NCBI GenBank assembly: GCA_039028635.1
Contig: JBCCHV010000010.1
Span: forward strand, 62,001-126,000
DNA from: Acidobacteriota bacterium
GTDB lineage: Bacteria; Acidobacteriota; Thermoanaerobaculia; Multivoradales; JBCCEF01
Reading direction: 5' to 3'
Length of the DNA stretch: 64,000 nucleotides
A program made the translations under genes and the position numbers. The notes below the pieces were generated by a model that saw only the letters and a program-made list of their open reading frames with translations, searched no databases and had not been told where the DNA came from. Below, piece by piece: positions 7,839 through 15,364 of the stretch. Position 1 is the stretch's first letter. The number at the start of each line of letters is the position of its first letter.

Positions 7839-8918
7839 CTAAAGGTAGTGCTGCCTCAGACGGTCGAGCCAACCCTGTTGCCAGGTCCGCTCGCTCCTCA
7901 CCAGGTGGCGCGCTTCCCCAAGATCGAACGAAGTCTCGTGCTCGGTGCGAAAGTCGTCCCAGGCCGAGAGGGCGACATCGCCGGCCACCGGATCGAGGCA
8001 GTCGAAGGAGGCTCCGAGGCGTGCCATCACGACGCAGGCAAGGGAGGGCATGTCGGCCGTGGGGTCTTGGCCCGCTTCATCGAGGGCAAGGGCGATGGCG
8101 AGGGCGAAGCGATCGAGCTCCTCGCTGCGATGCTCACGGAGCAGGTGAAGCAGCGACGACAAGGAGTCGTCAGCCCGAGGGCGCGAGATCAAGGCCGACG
8201 CCAGATCAGCTCGTTGTGCCGATGAGAGCTCGTACGAGAGCTCTCGGCCGATGGCTCCGTCCGCTCTCTCCTGCCACGTCGAACTCGCGAGTTGACGAGC
8301 GACCAAAGGCCGGGCGAAGGGCAGCATCGCCGCTCGAACCAGCCACTCTCGCTTCCCGTTCTCCGCATTTCCAGACTCCCACAAAGCCCTGGCCGTCAGC
8401 ACCGCAGACCTGAGGTCGGCGGCCTCGAGATCATCACGCAGGGGCCAGGCCCCGATCGAGAATCCGGAAAGGAGACCAGCGGCGGGACGCTCCAAGAAGA
8501 TCACCATGCGTTCCCCCGGCAAGAACGGAATGCCGAGATTGAAGCCCACCTCCTCGCGTTCCCGAAGGCTTCCCACGAGGACCTCCTCGGCCACGACTTC
8601 GGCGCGGTAAGCCTGATCCACGGGGAAGTCGGTCTCGAGCTCCCTCGCCACGTCCTCCAAAAGGAGGGCCGCATCGAAAGAGACTTCCTTGATCCAGCCT
8701 GACAACCCAACGCCGGCCGCGGCGACGATTCTCTGAAGTCGGGCTACGTCGAATGAGGACTCCCGCTGCACTTCGGTCACGCGAACGATGGCCACGGCAT
8801 CAGAGCGCCGAACCAGCTCCCAAAGACCGAGATCGTCATGAGACGGACAGCCCGTCGCCATCGGAATCGTCAACAAACCGACCAAGACCGCGGAAACCAC
8901 CACCGTGGGAATCTTCAT
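7839..8918 (-). CDS. Secreted protein B, unknown function
   Basis: 359 residues from the ATG at 8918, which has AGGAGG 6 bases upstream; an in-frame GTG two codons earlier lies against the ribosome site. A signal peptide (about 1-20) ends near a cysteine (ATGC), so processing as a lipoprotein is possible. The mature start SHDDLGLWELVRRSDAVAIV and the later PFLPGERMVIFLERP recall the secreted companion of the matrixin at 13038. The second half (about 190-355) is alpha-helical and leucine-rich, perhaps HEAT-like. No catalytic motif is evident. Part of its C-terminal coding region is repeated as a fragment at 10652-10747. Confidence 0.75.
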   Translation of the reverse strand: MKIPTVVVSAVLVGLLTIPMATGCPSHDDLGLWELVRRSDAVAIVRVTEVQRESSFDVARLQRIVAAAGVGLSGWIKEVSFDAALLLEDVARELETDFPVDQAYRAEVVAEEVLVGSLREREEVGFNLGIPFLPGERMVIFLERPAAGLLSGFSIGAWPLRDDLEAADLRSAVLTARALWESGNAENGKREWLVRAAMLPFARPLVARQLASSTWQERADGAIGRELSYELSSAQRADLASALISRPRADDSLSSLLHLLREHRSEELDRFALAIALALDEAGQDPTADMPSLACVVMARLGASFDCLDPVAGDVALSAWDDFRTEHETSFDLGEARHLVRSERTWQQGWLDRLRQHYL

Positions 8919-9295
8919 GGGCACCCTCCTTTACCTCAGGAGACCCACGAACCGATTGGAAAGTTCCTTCGGCCTCCGCGAAGGATGCAGACTCTTCCTG
9001 TCTTCCGAGAAACCACACCCACCCTCGGTCTCGAAAAAGCGGTCCTCGATTTCGGAAACGAGAGGATTTCTTCGTTTTCGAGAAGACCTGCCACCAGGCT
9101 GTGGAACGGAGTGCTCCTCCGACGCCCGGCCATCGAGTCGGGATCTTCCTTCACAGGACAAGAGAGGTCCTTCGGCCTCCGAATCGCTTGGCTCGGGTCG
9201 AACCTCATCGCGCCAGGAGCTTCGATGGCTTCGAACGACTCCCTCGCCGATCTCGTCCATCCTGCCTGGCGTCTAAGCGCCCCTGAGAAGGTCCA
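8919..9295. other. Intergenic region upstream of gene B
   Basis: About 375 bases. Open frames exist on both strands but show no family likeness, no ribosome site and skewed composition, so I see no gene. It should contain the promoter of gene B. The region ends abruptly at the duplicated tail of gene A. Confidence 0.5.
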
Positions 9296-9458
9296 ACTGA
9301 CCGTCCTGGCGAAAGGCCAGCTCTACCTCGTCGCACCCGAGGCAGGTGTCCGCAGCATCGCCGCCTGCACTCCCGAGCGGGTCAGGGGGCTGCGCTGGGC
9401 GGGCTTGCCGACGACGCTCCTGGGGCTGGTCGTCGCCGGCATTGCCCTGTTCCGCTGA
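9296..9458 (+). pseudogene. Fragment duplicating the C-terminal end of membrane protein A
   Basis: This stretch matches 4759-4921 without gaps at roughly 85% by eye, including YLVAPEAGVRSIAACTPER and the terminal WAGLP...GLVVAGIAL segment and stop. The first ~75 codons of gene A are missing upstream, and no start with a ribosome site precedes it in frame. It is therefore a tail remnant. As in the intact copy, its stop is immediately followed by the stop of a convergent gene, here the carbonic anhydrase 1 base away. Confidence 0.85.
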
Positions 9459-9459
9459 G

Positions 9460-10251
9460 CTACTCGATCGCCGACAGCAAGCGCGTGTCGGTGACCAGGA
9501 CACGCACGCCGTGGGCGTGGTCTTCGTTGAAGACGTTGTCCTTGCACCAGGCGTGGACACTGTTGATGTCGAGCTCGGCGCAGCGCGGCCGCACGCTCCA
9601 GCTCACCTGCAGGGGCGAGCACTTCTTGCTGGCGTCGAAACTCGGGCCGGTGGTCGAGCCGAGGAACTGGACCGGGTCGCCGGTGTCGGCAGGAACCGCC
9701 TTCGGCTGGTGATAGCCATCGACGACGTTGCCGCCGTAGATGAAGTCGGCGAAGTCGGCGGCGTCGGAATCGTTGACCAGCAAGAAGACCTGGGCCTCGA
9801 CCCTCAGGTTGGGATTGGCGCAGGCGTCCGACAGGCAGGAGCCGAGACCCTCGCCGGGAGTGACGTCGCAGGACGAGAACACCCAGTGGACCTCGATGGT
9901 GTCGCCCGGCTTGATGCCCTTGCAGACCTTGTCGGACACCGGACGCAAGGCCTTGGCCGCCAGCTTCGGCGTGTCGTTGCACTGGAAGCCGCCGCCATAG
10001 CCACCGTCTCCGGGGCCGGCATCGATCGAGTAGTCGGCTGCCTTGTGCTCGGCGTGGTTGTGGAAGTGGATGTTGCAGAGGTTCATCTGCGAATGCGACG
10101 GCGCGAAGGAGAAGATCCGGGCGTTCTCGCCGGCCTTCTGGTCGATGTCGCGAGGCGTCTGCGGCCCGAAGCCCTGGCAGATCTCGGCTCCCGCGACCGC
10201 CGCGAGAAGGAGTCCGCACACCACCACTCCCAGTATCCTGAGTGTCTTCAT
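9460..10251 (-). CDS. Secreted delta-class carbonic anhydrase
   Basis: 263 residues from the ATG at 10251 (AGGAG 5 bases upstream; another ATG directly before it). A signal peptide MKTLRILGVVVCGLLLAAVAG is followed by CQGFGPQTPRDI and the signature MNLCNIHFHNHAEHKAADYS of the putative carbonic anhydrase family related to diatom delta-CAs. His62 and His64 (HFH) and Glu120/His122 (TIEVHWV) mirror the HxH and ExH zinc-site layout of alpha enzymes. Several cysteines in the mature part (for example C25, C59, C91, C110, C128) fit disulphides in the periplasm. The likely reaction is reversible hydration of CO2 outside the cytoplasm. It sits between fragments of genes A and B. Confidence 0.88.
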   Translation of the reverse strand: MKTLRILGVVVCGLLLAAVAGAEICQGFGPQTPRDIDQKAGENARIFSFAPSHSQMNLCNIHFHNHAEHKAADYSIDAGPGDGGYGGGFQCNDTPKLAAKALRPVSDKVCKGIKPGDTIEVHWVFSSCDVTPGEGLGSCLSDACANPNLRVEAQVFLLVNDSDAADFADFIYGGNVVDGYHQPKAVPADTGDPVQFLGSTTGPSFDASKKCSPLQVSWSVRPRCAELDINSVHAWCKDNVFNEDHAHGVRVLVTDTRLLSAIE

Positions 10252-10942
10252 CATGTCTCCTAAGCGAGTTTGAAACAGAGGTTCAGCATGGCAGCGCCGT
10301 GATGGCACCGCTGGAGCGAACTGCAAGCGCCATCGAGTATTGAATGGAAGCGTCGGCTCGATCAAGGGCCTGGCCCCGGCGAGCGGACCTTTTCGACTTC
10401 CGCCCCAAGGTCCGAGAGTGGTGAGGGCTAGCCCGGCCCTTCTCACCGGATCCTCAGGCGAAAGGTTCTATCTTGCTGAAGATGGTGGGCATCCACCCGT
10501 GCCGCAATACCGCCGTAGGCTGCGTCGCGACAATTGCAACGGATGATGTAGCAGAACTGTGACATACGACCTGGCAGCAGAGAACCGGTGAGAATCTCGG
10601 GCCAGTGCCAGCCTCGGCGATCAGACCAGTGCTACTGCCAGTTGAGCTCTGTCCTCACCAGGTGGCGAGCTTCCCCAAGATCGAACGCAGTCTCGTGCTC
10701 GGCGCGAAAGTCTTCCCATGCCGCGGGGGCGACATCGCCGGCCACCGCCCTCGGCGATAGAACGATTCGGGAGGGCGGAACGTACGTAAGGGATACAAGG
10801 AACGGCCCGACCGCGAATGGAAACTGCGCGGGCCCAACCTGAAGGAGGACTCGAGTGTAGGAAAACCGCCGGGGGAAGGAGCCGAGGCCGGGGGCGGTCG
10901 AGGTTCTAGGAACCTGGCACTACGACCGGAAGGAGGTTTCGA
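10252..10942. other. Long intergenic region between carbonic anhydrase and AAA+ gene
   Basis: Nearly 700 bases with no intact gene. It must hold the leftward promoter of the carbonic anhydrase and the rightward promoter of the AAA+ gene. Its only recognisable content is the fragment of gene B at 10652-10747. The AAA+ gene has a strong ribosome site GGAAGGAGG at about 10928-10936. Confidence 0.55.
10652..10747 (-). pseudogene. Fragment duplicating part of the C-terminal region of gene B
   Basis: This ~96-base stretch aligns without gaps to 7895-7990, with about ten mismatches by eye and in the same orientation. It corresponds to the helix around FDLGEARHLVRSER and the preceding SAWDDF segment of protein B. 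No start, stop or continuing match was found on either side, so it is a short remnant. Together with the gene A fragment it brackets the carbonic anhydrase. Confidence 0.8.
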
Positions 10943-12097
10943 ATGGCCGACAACCTCGCTCGCTCCGTCGCTCCCGCAGCACTCCCTCCCGCGCCACCGA
11001 TCGCGGCCCTGCCCGCCGCTCGCCGGCGCCTCGACTCCCACCGCTGTACCGACGATCTTCGCCCCCTCGCCGACACCCTGGAGCGTCGCATCAAGGGTCA
11101 GGACAGCGCCCTCGGAGCTCTCGTCAACGCGTTCTCCCGCCCCCTTTCGGGGCTGAAGGATCCCAACCGTCCGCACCTCAGCGCCCTGCTCCTCGGGCCG
11201 ACCGGCATCGGCAAGACGGAAACCGCCAAGGCGGTGGCCGAAGGCATCTTCGGCAACGAGGCCAGCCTGGTGCGGATCAACTGTGAAGAGTTCGCCCACA
11301 GCCACGAGGTCGCCAAGATCCTGGGTTCGCCACCGGGATACGTGGGCAATCATGTCGAGCCGCTACTGAGCCAGAACCGCCTCGATCAAGGCCATCGCCA
11401 GGCGGTGGAGAAGGCCGGTGAGCGCTTTCTCGCCGAGCGCATGCGGACCACCGAGGACGGCTTCGTCTCGGTGGTGCTCTTCGACGAGATCGAGAAGGCC
11501 CATCCGGTCCTCTGGTCGTCGCTCCTCGGGATTCTCGAGGACGGCATCCTGACCCTCGGCAACAACACCACCACCAGCTTCCACCAGTCGATCATCTTCG
11601 TCACATCGAACGTCGGTGGCCGGGAGATGGCCCAGCTCCTCGAAAAGCCGACCATGGGTTTCGGGGGCGAGGAAGTACCGGTGGAGCTCGACCTTTCGGA
11701 CGCTGCCGTCAAGGCCGCCGAGAACCAGTTTCCCCTCGAGCTCCTCAACCGCTTCGACGAGGTCCTGGTGTACTCGGCCCTCGGCCGCGACGAGCTCGAG
11801 GCGATCTTCGACAAGTTCCTGGCGGAGATCCACGAGCGCGCCCTCAAACAGGCCGACGTACCGCTGCTGCTGCGCCTCAGCCCGGCGGCGCGCGAGCTCC
11901 TGCTCAGCACCGGCAGCGATATGCGCTACGGCGCGAGGCCCCTGCGCCGGGCGGTCGAGCGGTTGCTGGTGGATCCGTTGTCGCGATTGATCGCCTCACG
12001 GCAGATCCAAGGCGGCGATGTGCTCGAAATTGAAGCAGAGGATGACGGCCTCGCCTTTTACCGCAGCGGGATGGCGGCGGACGAAGTCGTCGCCTGA
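10943..12097 (+). CDS. D2-only Clp/Hsp100-type AAA+ ATPase
   Basis: 384 residues with one AAA+ module of the ClpA/ClpB second-ring type. Visible are Walker A GPTGIGKT (85-92), pore-loop GYVG (132-135), Walker B VVLFDE (177-182), sensor-1 IIFVTSN (217-223), arginine finger NRFD (R270) and sensor-2 GARPLRR (330-336). The Clp N domain and first ATPase ring are absent; instead there is a Pro/Ala-rich ~40-residue head. Compared with ClpB, about 20 extra residues sit between the pore loop and Walker B (around 136-172). MGFGG (238-242) lies where ClpC/ClpX carry the ClpP-docking loop, so both an unfoldase for ClpP and a stand-alone remodeller are possible. The gene appears monocistronic. Confidence 0.88.
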   Translation: MADNLARSVAPAALPPAPPIAALPAARRRLDSHRCTDDLRPLADTLERRIKGQDSALGALVNAFSRPLSGLKDPNRPHLSALLLGPTGIGKTETAKAVAEGIFGNEASLVRINCEEFAHSHEVAKILGSPPGYVGNHVEPLLSQNRLDQGHRQAVEKAGERFLAERMRTTEDGFVSVVLFDEIEKAHPVLWSSLLGILEDGILTLGNNTTTSFHQSIIFVTSNVGGREMAQLLEKPTMGFGGEEVPVELDLSDAAVKAAENQFPLELLNRFDEVLVYSALGRDELEAIFDKFLAEIHERALKQADVPLLLRLSPAARELLLSTGSDMRYGARPLRRAVERLLVDPLSRLIASRQIQGGDVLEIEAEDDGLAFYRSGMAADEVVA

Positions 12098-12105
12098 GAC
12101 TCAGG

Positions 12106-12147
12106 TCGGGGGCTCGGACCATGCGGCATCCATGGCCGGGCCCCCGA
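12106..12147. terminator. GC-rich hairpin after the AAA+ gene
   Basis: Arms TCGGGGGCTCGG (12106-12117) and CCGGGCCCCCGA (12136-12147) pair at 11 of 12 positions around an 18-base loop. It starts 9 bases after the AAA+ stop. No T-run follows, so termination may be partial. Confidence 0.5.
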
Positions 12148-12199
12148 ACCTCCCTTCAGGGGGGCTCGAGGCACCCCAGCACACGCAGAAGCACCTCAA

Positions 12200-12769
12200 T
12201 CAACCTGCCGCACCAGGAAACTCTGGCAGGGCCGCGACTCGCGCCGCCTGTTGCAGGTGCCTTTGCTCGTGGAAGACGACGATCCGACAGGCGTCGAGAA
12301 CGCTGTAGACGATCGCCGGCACCGGTGGTGAATTCATGATGACGTCGCCGACTCCCGCCGCGGAGATCTTCGCCAGATAGTCGAGAACGCGACCCTGCTG
12401 GTCGTCAAACCGGTCCAGGATGCCGTCGTCGATGGCGCTGGTCGATGGCCGAAAGCCTTTGGGAGCCTTCATCTTTCGCGTCTGCGGGGAAACGGATCGA
12501 CTCAGGAGCTTGCCCCACATCGCCGGAACCCACGGCAGATAGCGCCACAGGGCACTGCCTTTGTCACCCGCCAGAACGCGATCGAAACCCGGAAAGTAGC
12601 TCGCGTTGGCGATGATCAAGTGGTCGAGACACTGCGCGATGCTCCAGCTCCCGACCTCGGGGCTCCAGTTGAGCTGGGCGGCCGACAGGTCGGCGAAACG
12701 GGCCTGAACCTCGCTTCTCACGGTCGTGGCTTGGGCGGACAACTGCTTGAAAACGTCGTCTCGAGTCAT
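12200..12769 (-). CDS. DinB/YfiT-like metal-binding four-helix protein
   Basis: 189 residues, typical of the DinB_2 superfamily. The fold pattern is visible: an N-terminal helix with a WSIAQCLDHLIIANASYF segment, whose histidine is the first metal ligand, and a C-terminal helix VVFHEQRHLQQAARV with two more histidines. Family members are putative thiol-dependent metalloenzymes; few have known substrates and I cannot assign one. There is no signal peptide. GGAGA lies about 10 bases before the ATG. It converges on the AAA+ gene and is divergent from the matrixin operon. Confidence 0.85.
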   Translation of the reverse strand: MTRDDVFKQLSAQATTVRSEVQARFADLSAAQLNWSPEVGSWSIAQCLDHLIIANASYFPGFDRVLAGDKGSALWRYLPWVPAMWGKLLSRSVSPQTRKMKAPKGFRPSTSAIDDGILDRFDDQQGRVLDYLAKISAAGVGDVIMNSPPVPAIVYSVLDACRIVVFHEQRHLQQAARVAALPEFPGAAG

Positions 12770-12905
12770 GTTCGCTGATCTCCGGGGGTTCGAGTCCAGC
12801 CCCGTAGCCGAGGGCGATTCTCAGCGCCCTGGCGGCCGTCAAGTCAGGTGAGCCGGAACCCCTCCAATCACAGGATCAATGGGTATATAAACCGCAAGTT
12901 CAAAT

Positions 12906-12934
12906 TTGCATTCATGCGCTTATCTCAATATAGT
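12906..12934 (+). promoter_or_regulatory. Sigma-70-like promoter of the matrixin operon
   Basis: TTGCAT (12906-12911) and TATAGT (12929-12934) are separated by exactly 17 bases, inside an AT-rich patch that stands out from its surroundings. Transcription would begin near 12941, giving a leader of about 95 bases before the first gene at 13038. Confidence 0.6.
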
Positions 12935-13037
12935 TCATTCAGCTAGGAGGCCTCCAAGCGCGTGATGTGTGCGGAAACGCCGAGCTCGCTCGACGATTTC
13001 GCAGATTCTCTACTCCTTTTTGCAACAAGGAGGTTGC

Positions 13038-13595
13038 ATGAAAAGGTATCTCTCGCTTGGTTTGGTTCTCGCTGTCACCCTCACCCTTTCGGCCTCCGCC
13101 TCGACCTTCGTGGCGATGTCCCAGGACGACCTGCTGAAGAGCTCCACAGCAGTGGTCCAGGGCAAGGTGTTGCAGGTCGACTCCTACTGGAATGACACCA
13201 ACCAGATCATCTTCTCGGACGTTCTTGTCGAGGTCGAAGACGAGGTGCTCGGCAAAGCCGATGCCCTCATTACAGTACGTACTGTCGGCGGTGAAGTTGA
13301 TGGATTTCACGTCGATGCCCACGGTTTTCCGACCTTCGACGTCGACGACCGGGTCCTGATGTTCTTGCAGCCCGACACCAAGGACAGTCTGAAGGTCGCC
13401 GGCTATCAGCAGGGCCTCTTCCGCATCGTCTCCGACGAGGCAGGCGTGGAGATGGCGATTCCCGCCACCGAGCTCGAAACCAACATCATCACCCTCGATG
13501 GGCAGAAGGCCTCGTTGCCGTCGGCCCAGACCCTCGACGAGCTGAAGTCCTCGATCGTCGACGACGCGGCCGCCCTCGGCCTCATCAACCGCTGA
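13038..13595 (+). CDS. Secreted companion of the matrixin protease
   Basis: 185 residues. The ATG at 13038 has AAGGAGG 4-5 bases upstream and begins an ideal signal peptide (MKRYLSLGLVLAVTLTLSAS); the longer open frame upstream is not used. The mature protein starts with SQDDLLKSSTAVVQGKVLQV and continues with a beta-rich core containing DDRVLMFLQPD and GYQQGLFRIV. I know no biochemical role for this family. Its place directly before a zinc protease, 18 bases apart, suggests a partner, substrate or inhibitor. Similar sequence features occur in protein B (7839-8918). Confidence 0.8.
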   Translation: MKRYLSLGLVLAVTLTLSASASTFVAMSQDDLLKSSTAVVQGKVLQVDSYWNDTNQIIFSDVLVEVEDEVLGKADALITVRTVGGEVDGFHVDAHGFPTFDVDDRVLMFLQPDTKDSLKVAGYQQGLFRIVSDEAGVEMAIPATELETNIITLDGQKASLPSAQTLDELKSSIVDDAAALGLINR

Positions 13596-13613
13596 GCGGA
13601 AGGAGACGAAGCT

Positions 13614-14240
13614 ATGAAGAACAAGCGTTTCATCACCCTCGTCACCTTCTCCGTTCTGGCTTTCCTGGTCGCCTCCAGCGTCTCGGCCTTCGTGCTGCTG
13701 AGCCCGCGCCGCACCTGGAACAGCCCGCCCACCATCGTGGTCGACAATCGCGGCCTGTCGAGCGTCGCCGACGGTGACGGTGGTCGGCGCCGCACCCGCA
13801 ACGCCATCCGTTCGAACGCCGGCTGGAACGGCTCCGGCGCCGGTCGAGTGGTCTGGGCGCGCACCGGCTCGGTGGCCAACTATCGCCTCGGCGACGGCAT
13901 CCCGATGCTGAACTTCCGCGATCCCATCGGGGTTTGCTCGGGCTCTTGCCTAGCCGCCACCTTTACCGGCTACTTCACCCGCCGGTCCAACGGCACCTAT
14001 CGCATCTTCGACGCCGACATGGTCACCAACACGGCCTACAACTGGGCTTCCCGCGGCGAGACCTGCAGCGGTAATGAGTTCTACGTCGAAGCGGTGATGG
14101 TGCACGAGGTAGGCCATCTCCTCGGACTGGCTCATACGCCGGTGGGCAACGCGACGATGTTCGCCTCCACCGGACCCTGCAACGACAGTCCGCGCACCAC
14201 CGCGTCGGACGACGAGGCGGCGATCCGGAACCTGTATTGA
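13614..14240 (+). CDS. Secreted matrixin-family metalloprotease
   Basis: 208 residues with a signal peptide (1-25, ending VSA). The zinc-binding motif HEVGHLLGLAH (164-174) and a methionine at 182 eight residues later (the Met-turn of metzincins) are intact, so it should be an active endopeptidase. Cysteine pairs near 108/112 and 151/189 could form disulphides. There is no long pro-region or cysteine switch; inhibition before secretion may depend on the companion gene upstream. AAGGAG lies about 8 bases before the ATG at 13614. Confidence 0.9.
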   Translation: MKNKRFITLVTFSVLAFLVASSVSAFVLLSPRRTWNSPPTIVVDNRGLSSVADGDGGRRRTRNAIRSNAGWNGSGAGRVVWARTGSVANYRLGDGIPMLNFRDPIGVCSGSCLAATFTGYFTRRSNGTYRIFDADMVTNTAYNWASRGETCSGNEFYVEAVMVHEVGHLLGLAHTPVGNATMFASTGPCNDSPRTTASDDEAAIRNLY

Positions 14241-14245
14241 TTCCG

Positions 14246-14322
14246 ATGGGGCTCTCGGCCCCATTCGGGCCTGCGCGGCCCGACTCGGAGGCAGGGTGCT
14301 GAGGAGCGCCCTGCCTCTTTCT
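14246..14322 (+). terminator. Three consecutive hairpins ending in an intrinsic terminator
   Basis: Hairpin 1 pairs ATGGGGC (14246-14252) with GCCCCAT (14258-14264). Hairpin 2 pairs TCGGGCC (14265-14271) with GGCCCGA (14277-14283). Hairpin 3 pairs GAGGCAGGG (14288-14296) with CCCTGCCTC (14309-14317) and is followed by TTTCT. All stems are perfect. The last is a good terminator for the matrixin operon; the first two may protect the 3' end. Confidence 0.8.
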
Positions 14323-14414
14323 GCATACAGCGACCCACTTGGCGTGAACCCGCAGGTTCGGCAGCCGAGATTCGCGGGTGCCCTGGACTCTCAACCCTGG
14401 CTTGGCGCGTTCGC

Positions 14415-15074
14415 CTACTCTTCCTGCCCGGGCCTCCGGAAGGGTTTTAGGTAGTCCGGCAAGGCGATGCCCTCGCGCAAAACCGGGTCCGGCTCCGGCT
14501 CCCCGAAACCTCTCGCCAACGGCACGACCCCAGCCCAATAGTCGAGGGCCATGTCGCCCTTGGGGTCGTCCGGCGGCCCACTGCGCACCTTGGCCGAGGC
14601 TTCGTCGATCGGCAAGGTGAGCACGTCGGTGGCCGCCAGCTCCTTGGGGCTCGGCAGACGGGCATCGCGCGAGCGACCCGGCACCAGGTGCTCGACCAGG
14701 GCATCGAGAGCGTCGAGCTTGGCCTGGTCTCCTTCGACCTTGTACATACGGCCGAGGATCACCACCGAGCGATAGTTCATCGAGTGGTGGAAGGTGGACC
14801 GGGCGAGCACCAGGCCATCGAGCAGAGTCACCGTCAAACAGGCGTCGACGCCCTCCTGGAGACGGCGCATCATGCGGCTGATGATCGAGCCGTGGATCAG
14901 GACCTCGTCGCCGCGGCGAGCATAGGCGGTGGGAATGACGTAGGGCTGGCCGTCGCTGACGAAGCCGACGTGGCAGACCATGCCCTCGTCGAGAATCGAG
15001 TGGACCGATTCGCGGTCGTAGGCACCGCGCTCACGGGCACGGCGTACTTTGGTGCGTTCTGTTTTCAAAGTCAT
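14415..15074 (-). CDS. Pyridoxamine 5'-phosphate oxidase-like flavin split-barrel protein
   Basis: 219 residues from the ATG at 15074. Sequence features of the Pyridox_oxase_2 branch are present: SILDEGMVCHVGFVSDGQPY, a strand VIPTAYARRGDEVLIHGS, and HSMNYRSVVILGRMYKVEG. These proteins bind FMN or a related cofactor; most are not true PdxH and their substrates are unknown. The longer in-frame extension upstream looks non-coding, with no ribosome site at its start. The gene is divergent from the MATE transporter. Confidence 0.85.
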   Translation of the reverse strand: MTLKTERTKVRRARERGAYDRESVHSILDEGMVCHVGFVSDGQPYVIPTAYARRGDEVLIHGSIISRMMRRLQEGVDACLTVTLLDGLVLARSTFHHSMNYRSVVILGRMYKVEGDQAKLDALDALVEHLVPGRSRDARLPSPKELAATDVLTLPIDEASAKVRSGPPDDPKGDMALDYWAGVVPLARGFGEPEPDPVLREGIALPDYLKPFRRPGQEE

Positions 15075-15364
15075 CGCGTCGCTGGTCTCCTCGCCGCCCT
15101 CGCGCTCGGATTCGGCCCCGGCACCCGATCTGAAAGCGGCACGACATCGCAGATGATTCGATCCGGTGGCCTTCACACCACGGACCGTCAAGGCCAAGGT
15201 GTCGGCCTGCCCGGTTTCCGAGACGCATGATGGCGCTCCGCCGCGACGCCGGTCAACGGTTTCGAGGATTTCTTCGCCTTGCGGGAAATAGTCCGGGCTT
15301 TCGTAGCGTAAGGGAAAGCCCACGACCTGGTTCCTTTCGACTATGCTGGCCGCCGGTACCCCTC

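Noticed and set aside
8838-9458. 206-residue plus frame ending in the copied tail of gene A
   Set aside because: Only the last ~54 codons resemble gene A; the rest is antisense to gene B's start and non-coding sequence, so it is treated as a fragment.
12200-12769. DinB protein as part of the matrixin operon
   Set aside because: It is on the opposite strand, and a separate promoter-like sequence (12906-12934) serves the matrixin genes.
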